Shown here piece after piece: positions 20,581 to 31,739 of a stretch of DNA of 64,000 bases. The DNA is from Sanderia malayensis (lineage: Eukaryota; Cnidaria; Scyphozoa; Semaeostomeae; Pelagiidae), in contig RQOL01000861.1 in NCBI GenBank assembly GCA_013076295.1, positions 186,001 to 250,000 on the forward strand. The letters run 5' to 3'. How positions within the stretch are numbered: position 1 is the first letter of the stretch; each line of letters starts with the position of its first letter. Made by a program: the position numbers and the translations under genes. The notes under the pieces were generated by a model. It was not told where the DNA came from. It worked only from the letters and a program-made list of their open reading frames with translations, and made no database searches.

Positions 20581-21097
20581 GTGACAGTAGAGACAATTAA
20601 GCTTGGGACAGTTAATGTTTTGGCGGAAGATTGGAGGTTGGGCCTATTGAAAATGTTGTGTCATAACTGTCATGAAGAATATCCAGATCACTTTAGATTT
20701 TATCCTGAGTGTGGCACAGATCCCGTGGATGATGGAAGTAGCAGTAAATCAGCAATTCAAACTGAGAGCTTTCATGTTCAATTGCAGCAGCAATTAAGCA
20801 GTATTTTCTTTCTGGGTACAGCTATAAATCCATTATTAGCTTTTTGGAAAAGTTTCATGATACAAAAATGTCACTGTCAACTCAATTCACTGGAATATGC
20901 ATTACACCAGGATTTCAGGACACGAAACTGTTGTTGGTAGGCCTCATGAGCTATTCTTTGCACCTGAGAATTTTGGCAAAGAGGATCAGTTGCAGCCTCT
21001 TACACCTGCTCAGTTGGACGGTGTTTCTGGAGGTTATGAAATCGAGGAACAAATATCTGAATACCAGGAATATTTTCAGTCATTGTTACACAACTAA
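20581..21097 (+). pseudogene. Zinc-ribbon/HTH protein, internally deleted (integrase-type family)
   Basis: A first frame shows a zinc-ribbon pattern, MLCHNCHEEY then FRFYPECG, in which the third Cys is replaced by Tyr. After a frame change near 20790 a helix-turn-helix-like stretch follows (FLSGYSYKSIISFLEKFHD, TKMSLST). From 20897 a different frame has PHELFFAPENFG and SEYQEYFQSLLHN, which resembles the C-terminal end of cellular rve-type integrase proteins. The catalytic core is absent. I interpret this as an internally deleted gene. The zinc-ribbon head resembles that of the HECT gene at 30.5 kb, but the two tails differ. Confidence 0.45.
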
Positions 21098-21099
21098 TT

Positions 21100-22550
21100 T
21101 GCAACCTTTCCTGAACATCAAAATACAGTTGGAAGTAAAAGTATATATTAAAGTACATGAAATTGGATGCCTTCTTGTGCTATCAAGCTCCAGCTGCATA
21201 AACATGAAAAAATATCCCTCACTTTCTTGCCTGCGTTGTGTTGGCGCCTAAATTTTTCCAGATTTTTCCTCGAGTGGTGCCTTGTTAACCATTCTGATAA
21301 TTGTCCAACTAGCCTGGAATGCACTAATAAAAGCATGATTTGTCAATATCCATATATTAGATATAGAATAATATATTTACTAGATGTTTTGTTGTTGCTT
21401 TCTCAATATTAATGCATTATTGAAAAATATCACTATTACCTAATTCTGTAGTGGTGACAGAAACCGCGGTCACAGGCCCCCGCCCCGCAAATTCTCGGAC
21501 TCAACTCCTAAAATTCCCTTTCTTTGTTCTTTTCGAAATCCATTCGCAATTCTTCCCACTAACCTGTATATTTACAGTATGGATTTGGTTTTTCGAAATT
21601 CCCATTCTTTTTCCAGATATTTTCACTTTTCTACTTTGAACATTCTTCCGCCCTTTGTTTTCCTCTCATCTGTGCTTTGTCTGCTGTATCAGATACTGCC
21701 ATGCCTCCTGCTCTCCTCGGCTTTTGTTTTGCCTGCCGGGGGACTTGTCGAAAGCTTTCACGCGTACTAAGGCCTTTCTCTTTTCTTATAAAAATGCATA
21801 ATTTTTTGCTGAGCCTCACTATTCTTAATTTGCAGTATAATAAGCTGGGAATAATAAGCAGTGTTCGGCATTAATAATAGGCAATACACTGCTATTATCA
21901 ATGCCAAAAACGCATAACTATTACAACGGCTAACAAAATAAGTCCTTATTTCCTGTAGCACAGATTTTATCGACTCTTTCATCACAATTTGGTTGAGTGT
22001 AAAACCATTGCCTGTGAAAAGCACGCCAATTCAAAATTAAAAAACGCCTGCTAAAAAAAATAGTTTCACAAGATTGTCCCCCTGACAATATTCTGAAAAT
22101 TTTCTTAAATTTCACGAATTTTGAGCCTCATTATTCTCATAAAGTTTATTCTTAGAAAAAAGCAGTTTAGTCGAACAAAACCTGTTCTGCTCAGCAACCC
22201 AAAAGCATGCGAAATGATGTCATGCTTCTGGAAAGATCGATGTGTGCGTTGTTTTGCTTTGCTGAGCCTTTTCGAAACAAAGAAACCCTGTTGCGTTTCG
22301 CACTAATCAAATCGTGTTTTTTGTTACTGTGGCCTTTGATGGAAGAGGAAGTTGCTTCCTTCCTTTATTGTGCAGTTGATTTTCCAATTTAGGATGGGCA
22401 AGTAAATCAAGTCAATTCGGGAAAAACGTGGACATCGGACAAGTGTGGAATGGTAATCAGGGATCTCGAAGAGCACGAACCTCATCCTCACGGAATCGAT
22501 AGACGTCTGAAAATCTAACAAATTTCATATGACAACAATTGATTGCATTA
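21100..22550. other. No recognisable gene
   Basis: Only short frames without conserved motifs. Local T-rich segments at 21520-21660. No terminal repeats recognised. Confidence 0.5.
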
Positions 22551-22554
22551 GCTC

Positions 22555-23010
22555 CTGCATTAGTATGTATTTTATGCATGTACATTATGTCAGTATGTAT
22601 GTTATGTATTTCTATGTATGTATTTTATGTATGTATCGTATGTTGGTATGTATGTTTGTATGTATATATCATATGTGGTATGTATGTTATGTATGTTTTT
22701 ATTTATGTATGTTATGTATGTATCGTATGTTGGTAAGTATGTCTTTATGTATGTATCGTATCTTGGTATGTGTGTTATGTATATTTGTATGTTTGTATGG
22801 TATGTTGGTATGTATATCATGTATGTTTTTATGCATCTATCGTATCTTGGTATGTATTGTATGTTTTTTACGTATGTATCATATGTTGGAATTTATGTTA
22901 TGTATGTTTTATGTCTGTATCATATGTTGATATGTATGTTATGTATGTTTTTATGTATGCATTTTATGTATGTATCGTATGTTGGTATGTATGTTTTTAA
23001 GTATGTACTA
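22555..23010 (+). repeat. TATG-rich minisatellite, array A
   Basis: Imperfect units built on TATGTATGTATCGTATGTTGG and TATGTATGTTATGTATGTTTT, period about 42 bp with variants. Stop-free in several frames because of its composition, and not coding. Confidence 0.9.
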
Positions 23011-23600
23011 GCCGGGCGCGGTCGCTTCTTTCTGAATATTGATAATTTCAGTGTAAAGTTTGCAGAAAAAAAGTTGCCACAAAAAAATCAATCCATCCTG
23101 AAAAATTCCAACTCTTTCCCCATTAAAAATTATATAAATACGTAGCTCAGGATACAGCGAACAGGTTGCAAATAGTCTAATCTCTTAAATAAATAATACT
23201 GAATTCTTAGAGAAAATTTAGTGGAAGTGGTTTTAATGAGTTTTCAGAGCCATGGAAGAAGCAAAACCTTTGAACACACTTTAGCAAGTAAAAATTGTAT
23301 TTAACGTGGCAAATAGTGAACTCAAAAAACACCAACATGAAGGTAATATGTTGGGGAACAATTATCGAAAGTGTTTGGGTAAAAAATAATCAATTGTGGC
23401 AGCCTAAAATTGAATTTTCGCAAATGCAAAAATAACGTGTGTTGCGTGAAAAATTGCTCCTTCCCGAGTGAAAGGCAACTTTGTTCGAAATCGTAAAAAA
23501 ACAACAACAAAACAAAAAAAAACAACACATTATTTTAGTTGTGTTATCAGACAACACTTCTCAAAAATTTCAATGGGGAAAATCGTGCAAATAGGGCCGG
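23010..23600. other. Spacer within the interrupted minisatellite
   Basis: AT-rich sequence between array A and the inverted 0.7-kb repeat, starting at a short GC-rich island (GCCGGGCGCGGTCGC). No coding signal. Confidence 0.5.
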
Positions 23601-23604
23601 AAAA

Positions 23605-24326
23605 ATTCAAAACTTTGACCCTGGCCTAAGCGTTGTTAGCATGCCGAAGCAACAATGGCAGTCACCAACTACAAAACCTACAACCATTTCATTCAAAACA
23701 CAAAACAATGCTACCACCTGTGTTCTCTATTATCTCCTGCAACTCTCCAGGGGTCTTTCAAACAATTAAGAGCTCTTTACAAAGATCACTTCAGCTGGTA
23801 AAACACTTTGAAAGGCGTCCACCTCATCTTTTTGCGTACAAAATAAAAACAAGTGTCTTCTCCAAAAGTACCTGCTGCCTGCCGAGGGCAAAATTTGCAT
23901 GATAACGAAAAACGTGTCACTGTTCACGTGGGTCACGAAAAGAGCCAATCAAATTGCAGCAAAAGGCGAAACGGGTCACATGAAGAGCGAATACTCTTTT
24001 CGAAAATGGAGTTCAGGACGACAATTTGGAAATTTCGCCAGGGTAAACCGTCGTTTTTTCATGATAGCACAATTAGCGGGATAATTAATGGAATAACTCA
24101 AAAATTCTTTTAAAATGGGCTTCCAAAAATAGATAACTTTTGCCTACTCCAGAAACGGAGCCTTTCCATGCAAGTCTCAACCTTGTGTGACCCCATTGAA
24201 ATAAGCCTTATTGATCATCAATTCGCCGTTGCGTCCAATTGTCTTGAGATGTTCGACCTATTGTTTCGGCTCGAATCTATTGTTTTTGGTAACTTTTGAG
24301 CCCTGGTCACGTGACATCACAGAATA
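23605..24326 (-). repeat. 0.7-kb dispersed repeat, copy 2 (inverted)
   Basis: Reverse-complement partner of 14681-15410. The shared block runs from GGTCACGTGACATCACAGAATA at its right edge to the GCATGCCGAAGCAACAATGGCAG region at its left. It interrupts the TATG minisatellite, so it was inserted after the array formed or captured part of it. Confidence 0.85.
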
Positions 24327-24329
24327 TAT

Positions 24330-24515
24330 ACATTAGATCGTATGCTGATATGTAGGCTGTGTATGTTTTATGTATGTATCTTATGTTGGTATGTATGTTA
24401 TGTATGTTTTATGTATGTATTGTATATTGGTATGTGTTTTATGTATGTTTCTATGTATCTATCGTATGTTTGTATGTATTGTACGTATGTTTTTATGTAT
24501 GTATTGTTGTGTGAG
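24330..24515 (+). repeat. TATG-rich minisatellite, array B
   Basis: Continuation of array A with the same unit and orientation after the 0.7-kb repeat. Confidence 0.9.
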
Positions 24516-24792
24516 TTGTTGTTTAACTACAATTCTTATCTGGTATTTTACAAGTATTTGTTTACAGTATTCTTAAGTATGAGGGTGGTTCGCTGGTGCA
24601 CCCGTTTGAAAGTGTGAAGGCGCGTGGCAATCCACACTAGGGTCCCAGGTGCACAAGAATGGAGCACCATGTCACCACGCTGATTTTGATTATTATTGTG
24701 AACTTAAATAGAGTAACGGAGTTGAGTTGAGTTAGATTTAGAGTCAGTAAGCAGTCTGTCAACCTCGGAGAGTTAACAGACTGTTTACAGAC
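24516..24792 (+). other. 277-bp insert between minisatellite arrays B and C
   Basis: Non-repetitive sequence with a GC-rich core (GGTGCACCCGTTTGAAAGTG, GGCGCGTGGCAATCC), a GAGTTGAGTTGAGTTAG run and ACAGACTG repeats near its right edge. The size suggests a SINE-like or MITE insertion, but I see no clear A/B boxes or terminal repeats. Confidence 0.4.
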
Positions 24793-25345
24793 TGTATGTT
24801 TGTATGTATGTTATTTATGTTTCTTGTATGTATCGTATATTGGTATGTATGTTATGTAGGTTTTATGTATGTATCGTATGATGGTTTGTTTTTTATGTAT
24901 GTTTTTATGTATGCATCGTATATCGGTATGTATTATATGTATGTTTTTATGTATGTATCGTATGCTGGTATGTATTTTATATATGTTTTATGTATGTATC
25001 GTATGTTGGTATGTATGTTAGGTTTGCTTTATGTAGGTATCGTATGTTGGTATGTATTTTATCTATGTTTGTTGCATGTATCGTATGTTGCTATGTATGT
25101 TTTATGCATGTATCCTATGTTGGTATGTATGTTATAAATGTTTTTGTGTATGTATCGTATGTTTGTATGTATGTTATGTATGTTTTTATGTATGTATCGT
25201 ATGTTGGTATGTATGTTATGTATGTTTTTATGTATGTATCATATGTTGGTATGTACTTTTATGTATGTTTTATGTATGTATCGTATGTTTGTATGTATGT
25301 AGGTATGTATGTATGTAGGTATGTATGTATTTAACTGTAGTGTAT
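24793..25345 (+). repeat. TATG-rich minisatellite, array C
   Basis: At least ten imperfect units of about 42 bp (cleanest between 25140 and 25280), degenerating into simple TATG/TAGG repeats. Confidence 0.9.
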
Positions 25346-25349
25346 GTAT

Positions 25350-26020
25350 GTATATCGGGTATGTATGTAGTTAGCATACTTAAGAAACCGTTGCTGACTT
25401 GGTTATACACTGGGTAAGTAAAAAGGCATTAGATGTTCAAAGATCTTTCATAGGGTGAAAATGTTCCAAATCCAATTTTTGTTAACTGAGAAATACTTTT
25501 GCAGTAAAGGGGTTAAAATATTCAGAAAATGTAGTTATTTCCAAAAATTGGTCATTGCACTATTATGTGTTTTACAAACAACTTTTTGCAACCAATCTGC
25601 ACAGAAGGATTAGCAAAATTTCAGGAAATTTGAATAAAAATCAAGCTGTGCTAGTCAGTATTTCAAACATTCAAAATTGATGTGCCAGGCTACCCTATAA
25701 ATTAATTCCCTTGCAATGTCTTAAATGTTAACAAATTTGGATCCCATTTCTCCCGAAAATAATTTATCCAGTATTGGCTAAACAGCTAAATTTTCTTCCA
25801 CATCTAAGAGAACTTAAAAATATCCCTCCCGCAATTGCCACACATCTACATGAGTAAATAACATTTGAAACATTTAACACCTACTGAAATATCATGAAAC
25901 TTTTTCATTCACCTGTTACAAATAAACAATGAAAATATTTCCACTAGTACACATTTCAATTTTGCCTTTTCTATAGTCCCTTTTCTGTTTCAAAAATTAT
26001 TAACAACAGTATAGCCTTAA
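25350..26020. other. No recognisable gene
   Basis: AT-rich, short frames only, no motif that I can defend. Confidence 0.5.
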
Positions 26021-26520
26021 TGGATTTACTCCAGGGTGCATTCCATGTAGGTAGGCCCGAATATGTCCGGCGTGGGCTCAGAAAATCCCTTGGCGTGGCG
26101 AAGGAAAAATCTAGTTTCTCGGCATGGCGGCAAGAAAATTTTCGTCAGATCGTACAATGTTTATATGCATTGGCGTATCCTTTACTTTTTGACAAAATAG
26201 TGGCGTGGTGGCGTGCACTAGCTAGAAAAAAGAATACAGTAGGTATTAGGTCATCACCCATTCATTTCCTAGAAGGCAAAAGCTGGAAGCCATTGAGGAA
26301 GCAATTTTCGATCCTCGAAAACAAATGCAAATTGACGAAGACTGCAAGAAGCACGCGCACGAGTGACGAGTATTACGTTTAGTTGAATGGAAATTGAATT
26401 GAAGAAAATTTGACCACGTGTTCTTTGATGAATGAAAAAGGCGAAGCACGTGCACGCTGCGCGAGCCACGAGCAGTGAGCACACGAGTCGAGATTCTTTT
26501 CACAAGTCTACCTTTTTGAT

Positions 26521-26990
26521 ATGGAAATCGATGTAAATGGTAAGTTTTTATTTGTTATAATTAGATAATTGTTATTGATGATGGCCTAGGCCTATAGGCT
26601 AGGCCAACCACAAATCCTACTGTATGTAATCTGGCAATGAACAGTACTGTGACTTTTTTTATTGTTCACATGTCTCTATACTAGTTTCTGGGTGAGCAAT
26701 AATTCCAAAACAGCCATTTCTTGAACTTACTTTTTTAGATTCAAAAACTGTTTGTGCTGTTTGTGCAAAAGAAGTTGGGCCGGCTCATGCCTGCAAAAAG
26801 TGCAAGGATTTTGTTCATTTATTTTGCGGCACTCCAGATGGTGAAGAAGGGTATGGACAAGGTGTAATATGCTTCAATTGCAAAGAAGATGGTAATGGTA
26901 AGTTCGTTTATTTTATGCGAATATTTTGTTTTATTTATGAACAAAATATTTATGGCACCTTTTTTAGACTATAAGAAACCTATAGTATAA
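26521..26990 (+). CDS. Three-exon small zinc-finger protein inside the hAT-type element
   Basis: Exons 26521-26539, 26739-26897 and 26968-26990 have canonical GTAAGT donors and TTTTTTAG acceptors. Both introns (199 and 70 bp) are phase 1. Joined, they give a 66-residue frame with its own ATG and TAA. The product contains VCAVCAKEVG, CKKCKDFVHLFCG and ICFNC, a Cys/His-rich zinc-binding module of PHD-like appearance. It may be the start of the parent transposase with the rest deleted, or exons captured from another gene. The clean frame and splice sites argue against long decay. No promoter was identified. Confidence 0.6.
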
Positions 26991-27455
26991 GCTCAATCTA
27001 AGATCAACTGGATGGAAGAAGTTTTTTAAATTTTCTATTCTCAATCCATTTTTAGATTATTTATAAAATATTTTCTTATAAAAAGCATTACATGCTTATA
27101 TGATATATTTAAATGTGTTAACACTTAAAGTTATTGATAGGGTCGACAGTGACAAAGGTCGCTGCCCTTTCCTAGCTGATAATTGAAAATGTGTTTTAGA
27201 AGCTAACTGTTTGATACTCTGACTTTTTGTTACCTATTCATTATTCAGTAATTTTTTAAATCTTTAGTTCATTATTTCATTATAAGCATTAGAAGCAAAC
27301 TGTTCGACACTTCCAGTTGCTTTGTTAGTTATTCAACAATTGTTTAGTTCATTATTTTATTAAATTGTGGTTATAAACTAATGTTGATTGCTTTCTGGTC
27401 CCACTTTGGTATTTTAAACGTCTTTTTATGTAAGAAACATGATTTTATCTAAAGT

Positions 27456-27655
27456 TAAGAAATTGGGGGCTCACGCTCAGTTTGCCTTTATTTTAAGAAA
27501 CATTTAAGAAGCATTGGCAGGCCGACGAGTCAAGCAAAATGAAACTTTAAACTGAGGAAGCTACATGTACTTCAATAAACTTTAAGAAACGTCGTAAGAA
27601 ACGTCGTAAGAAACATAACATTTAAGAAACATCGAAGGCTGAAATATTAAATTAT
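27456..27655 (+). repeat. TAAGAAAC motif cluster
   Basis: At least six TAAGAAAC octamers (two separated by CGTCG) occur in about 200 bp in the right half of the hAT-type element. The same motif recurs at 54220-54300. Confidence 0.6.
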
Positions 27656-28202
27656 TAAGAAACAGTAAGGCCAACTCAAATAAGTCCCGTATATAAAATC
27701 CTTCAACATGGGGTTATATCAAAATCAATGCAGAAACAACGCAATTAACACAGGATTGCCTCAAAAAGAACACCACATACGTCCGGCGTAGTCGGCGTAC
27801 TGCTAGGCCCGCCCTTTTTATGACAGCCCTGTCATGGCGTATCAGCAGATTACTTGAAAAAATGTCTGGCGTGGGGTCGACATGGAATGCACCCTGGGAT
27901 TTACTGAATAATAGAATGTATTTCAACTTTTGTTTGAAACTTCCAAAAAGAATTGGTATATTTTATAGCAAAGGCAAAATCTAAGCGGCTAATCTAAGTA
28001 TCTTCATTATTTAAACATTCTTTAATTTAAAAGAGTATTATAGAGTGAGCCATATTCATGGTATGTTTTAAACTATGCTTACATGGCCCTTCCACATCTT
28101 GAAATAATTATTAAACTGCAAAAATCCTCTGTAAAAACATCTCATTGCTCAAAATTGAAAACATTAGCATATATTAGATCAAATTACCTCGCAAATTAAA
28201 AT

Positions 28203-30533
28203 TCATCCTAGAGTACCAAATCCCGGGGACATAATAATACAAGTCCCGAAGTTTTCTTTAAAAGCTTCGTAAGAAAGATCCTCTGGGATGGGAAGGTACA
28301 AAGTATTCGTACAAGTGCTTACATGAAGCTTTCTCTTTGCATCTCCATGCACAAATACTATGCTGGGCTGCTCAGTGAATAAATCCTATAGCTGATAATT
28401 GATTACCTCCTGATATTAATTGCAATACATCTCCTAAAGAAAGAACCATGCCATCTGCTGTATCTAACAAAGGTACACAAACTTCTCCAGCCTCTGTATC
28501 TTTCAGGAATTTGGTAAAATTGATTGATACTGCTTCTTCTGCAGCAAGTTTTTTTTACTGCCAGCTTGCTTAAATTTGTTTTCAAAAAGCTCATCTACAG
28601 ATTCTGCTGTGGGAGCTGCATCATTTGAATATGTGAAAAGGTTTCTTCCTTGCAGAGGACTGTTACGTACAATTTCAAGTCCGGCGACTTTTTGACCATC
28701 AATGGATTGCTCAGGTTGTGGTAGGGAAAATAACAAAAGATCTTTAAGTGTAATGAAGAGCAACCCATCTTTCCAATGATTGTTTACCTTCAAACCTGAG
28801 AATAGGTTTGTTAAAACCTGCCTTGAATCGAAAACCACTTTGAAATGAAGCTGCATTTTTGAACTCATCTATATCTTGCATATCATTGAGTGCCTGCATT
28901 TTTGCTTTCACTTTTATGTATGGAATTTGAGAAACTTGTGAAAATACTTTATCATGTTCTCCATACACAATATAATCGGCCACTGAGGGAGCAAAGTAGG
29001 TTGGTGAAGCTGAGCCTTGAAGAATTGCCATAGAGCAAAGTATGCCATACATGTAGTATTCCTTTTGTTGCAGAGCAATTATGTTGCTTGTGACAAACTT
29101 CATGCCATTCTCCCGAGTGAAAAGAGAGAATTCATCTGACTCGTTATGGCGAAGGGAAAAATATTCGTTCCGTGGACCACCTTCATCAACTGCCGTCTCC
29201 CGGACAAACTGAATTTTCAATTTCTGTTTCAAGGCATCGATCTTGCTTTTCTGTATTTTAAATTTGGTGTCAGTCCATACCTTCGTCGTACGTCGATTCT
29301 TAAATGTGGCTCTTGAACAAAAAACAGTTCTTTGACAGTTCCATCACGACATCAGCAATTGAGCCAATACCGGCCGTTGGTTCCTGCATAGGTATCTGCT
29401 GCTCTTGTTCCTGATGTCGCTCTTCCAAAAACTCGGTATCATCACCAACGCTGTTGCAAAAGTCGAATGATACATATAATTTGCTGGATGCAGGTTTTTC
29501 TTGCTGGTTTAAAAGAAATGTAACTGCTTGCTCTAATTCAAAGTTTGTTTGAGCCAACGCCTGGCTTGCTTTCTGATGGCAAACATTTCGGAACATATCC
29601 AGCAACTTTCTTGTGTCGGAAAGCAACATATTGGGTTTTGAAAATGTGCCATACTGTGTCTTTGAACTTGGTAATATTGTGTTTGACTCTGATGAGCTTT
29701 GTAACCCTGACATAATGCTAGCATTTGAAAATGTAGAAGGCTTGTTGTGTGCACCTTCAGCATCTTTATCATGCGAGTTTCCAAATGCAGACACATACAA
29801 ACTTTTGCTTTCATCTGAGCAGTCTGTGTCATCGATCAGGGCATCCCTTAGCAGGCGTAAAGTTGAACACGTTGTTTGAATAAGCTAGCGAAGTTTTTAT
29901 TTAAATCTGATGTTTACATTGTTTGTAAACATTGTGTTTTGTTTTCATTGACACTGCCATTGATGTAGCACAGTCTGTGCCACATCAATGGCCCGTGGCA
30001 GTAGAAAAGGTAATTCGATGATACGGCTTACCACATTCTCGTTTTTATTTGCACAGAATAAAATCAATATCTTTCTCTTTCAATTTACCAACTCTTGCCC
30101 CATCTGGGTATAAAAGTTCATAAGTCATTGTTGGGATGATAATATCTGAAGAGTGTGCTTGCGTTCTTCAACTCATGCTCTCAACAACTCACTTTTGTCA
30201 CAACATTTCTTGACTGATACAGGCAATGCTTTTCCTCATTGCATTTTAAGGCTTCCATCGTAAACCATAATTCCCGCATTTAATGTTAGCTTCTCTTGTA
30301 GGTTGCCTTCTCCTTCTCTCTTCTGCTTTTTACCGGGCCTAAAATGAGTGGCCCTTTCCTTCTCTTTCTTCTTCTGGAATTCTATAAATGTTGTGGGCGG
30401 ATGATTGCATTTTTGAGTTGAAGCTGTGAAAAAACTGGGACCAGATTGTGTAGGATCTTTTAAAACCATGGTCTTTGTCCCACAATGGGGACAAAATTTG
30501 AGAATCTCGTCGATTTCCTTGCCACATTTTGCA
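28203..30533 (-). pseudogene. G2E3-like HECT E3 ubiquitin ligase, main part
   Basis: On the minus strand the order is: second half of a zinc ribbon (CPHCG, near 30490), a charged linker (KKKEKERATHF), a domain with RYYHPNNDL, a UBA-like segment (LAQTNFELEQAVTFLLNQQE) and a complete HECT domain. HECT landmarks are AVDEGGPRNEYF, ALQQKEYYMYG, SLGDVLQLISGG and the catalytic STCTNTLYLP, whose Cys codon is 28311-28313. The gene ends at GFGTLG and TGA 28203-28205. HECT ligases form a ubiquitin thioester on that Cys. Frameshifts lie near 29315, 29290 and 28385, with stops and at least one more shift between 30000 and 30240, so it is a pseudogene. The acceptor at about 29887 (CGCTAG) suggests an intron. 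Its first exon is split by the hAT-like element. Confidence 0.75.
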
Positions 30534-31622
30534 AGGGGCGCACTAACTACCGGACCCACTGGGCCCGGGCCCAGCGGCCCACAAGGAGCTGCGGGCCCCA
30601 AACTTTCTGAAGCATGTTTAAAATATTTGTGGAAGTAGATATGGCTGGAGCTATCAGAATTTGAATCATTTCAAGTTTACTATGATTACTTTGCTTATTT
30701 TTCCGGAGAAGAGTGACCTTATGAGAACTGAATTGACTTTAATTAGAACCGATTAATTAACATGTCCGACGACATTTCTTTCGTAGAGTTTAAGAAAACG
30801 AACCTTTGTGTTAGGGCCCCGTTTATATGTAAAAGGGCCAGCCCTTCTAGTGTAATGGTGATCGAGCTACCATTACGTAATTGAACTCAAATAAGACTCA
30901 ATGTCCTAGGGTGCAATTCGTGCGAATACACAACAATCAAATATAAAATATATGTAACTGATAATACGAGAATAAGAATAAGAATGAATAAATTAGAATG
31001 GACAAAGCTATCAAGCGAAGCGGGCTGGCTCGCCCGAAAGGGCTCGAAAATGTTGTTTTGTGCATGCTTCAAATACATACTGCATGTGTTGTCAAAGTAA
31101 AAGTAGCTGTTAGCCGTGAAAATACCAATTAAAAAAAAAGCGATTTCGCTGGACTTCTGACCTGACACGGCGGACATTCTAATTACAACTCTCAATGAAT
31201 ATAAAAGTATAATGGAATTAAAATATTTAAATTTTGATGGTGATGGGCCAAAACAATATGGAGGGCTGGAAAGTTCTATAAACGTTGTGGAAAGTTCTAT
31301 TCTGTAAAGTTCTATAAACAAGCATGCAAATCCAGCCCTCTTCTTAGGAGAGCTAGCCCTCCTGCATTTAAACAAGCCCTGAGAGAACACACTTTTGGCC
31401 TGCATGCACACTTTAAGTTTTCGAAATGTGAGAGATATCCGAGTGGAGCAAAAAAAAGGAAAATGAAAAAGGATTGCGAAGCATCAAACCTAATGCATTG
31501 ATCATATGCCTTCATGCTTCTGTTTGGAAATATCTTTTCTCTCAGCACCTTATCTATGCATATATGGGAGGGGCCCATAACGCCAGTGAGCCCAGGGCCT
31601 CCAAAGTCGTTAGTGCGGCCCT
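30534..31622. mobile_element. hAT-like non-autonomous element inside the HECT gene
   Basis: The ends AGGGGCGCACTAAC (left) and, inverted, AGGGCCGCACTAAC (right) match at 13 of 14 bases. Flanking octamers ATTTTGCA (30526-30533) and GTTTTGCA (31623-31630) match at 7 of 8. Subterminal regions are rich in GGGCCC. No transposase frame is present. Removing the 1089-bp element joins CxxC half-motifs of a zinc ribbon in frame, which confirms the boundaries. Confidence 0.8.
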
Positions 31623-31650
31623 GTTTTGCACAGAACATGTTTCTTGCCAT
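31623..31650 (-). pseudogene. Start of the G2E3-like HECT gene (first zinc-ribbon Cys)
   Basis: The ATG at 31650 opens MARNMFCAK, which stops at the hAT-like element. Across the element the frame continues as CGKEIDEILKFCPHCG, giving a C-x2-C...C-x2-C zinc ribbon. The start was chosen because the frame is interrupted exactly at the target duplication. Confidence 0.75.
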
Positions 31651-31739
31651 ATCCAAAATGAAGGAGGAGGAGGACGAGGAACACATAAAGCACGGTTGGC
31701 AAAAGATAATAGTGGTCAAAAAGACCTAGAGTAACGAAA

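Larger units (their letters stand above)
26031..27897. mobile_element. hAT-type element with 8-bp duplication and an internal mini-gene
   Basis: The left end reads CCAGGGTGCATTCCATGT and the right end is its exact reverse complement (18 bp). GATTTACT flanks both sides at 26023-26030 and 27898-27905. The 8-bp duplication and CAGGG-type ends fit the hAT superfamily. GGCGTGG/GGCGTA motifs recur in both subterminal regions, as transposase-binding sites do in this group. At 1867 bp with no transposase frame, it is non-autonomous. It carries a three-exon zinc-finger ORF and, at 27456-27655, a cluster of TAAGAAAC repeats. Confidence 0.85.

Noticed and set aside
22529..25334. Long plus-strand ORFs rich in Met, Tyr, Val and Cys (up to 175 codons)
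   Set aside because: They are translations of the TATG-rich minisatellite, open in more than one frame and without codon bias or a domain.
26020..26382. 120-codon ORF at the left end of the hAT-type element
   Set aside because: It begins in host sequence and the terminal repeat, shows no transposase motif, and overlaps subterminal repeats.
30236..30601. Glycine/proline-rich N terminus (GPAAPCGPLGPGPVGPV) as part of the HECT-gene product
   Set aside because: It is encoded by the GGGCCC-rich end of the hAT-like insertion and does not belong to the gene.
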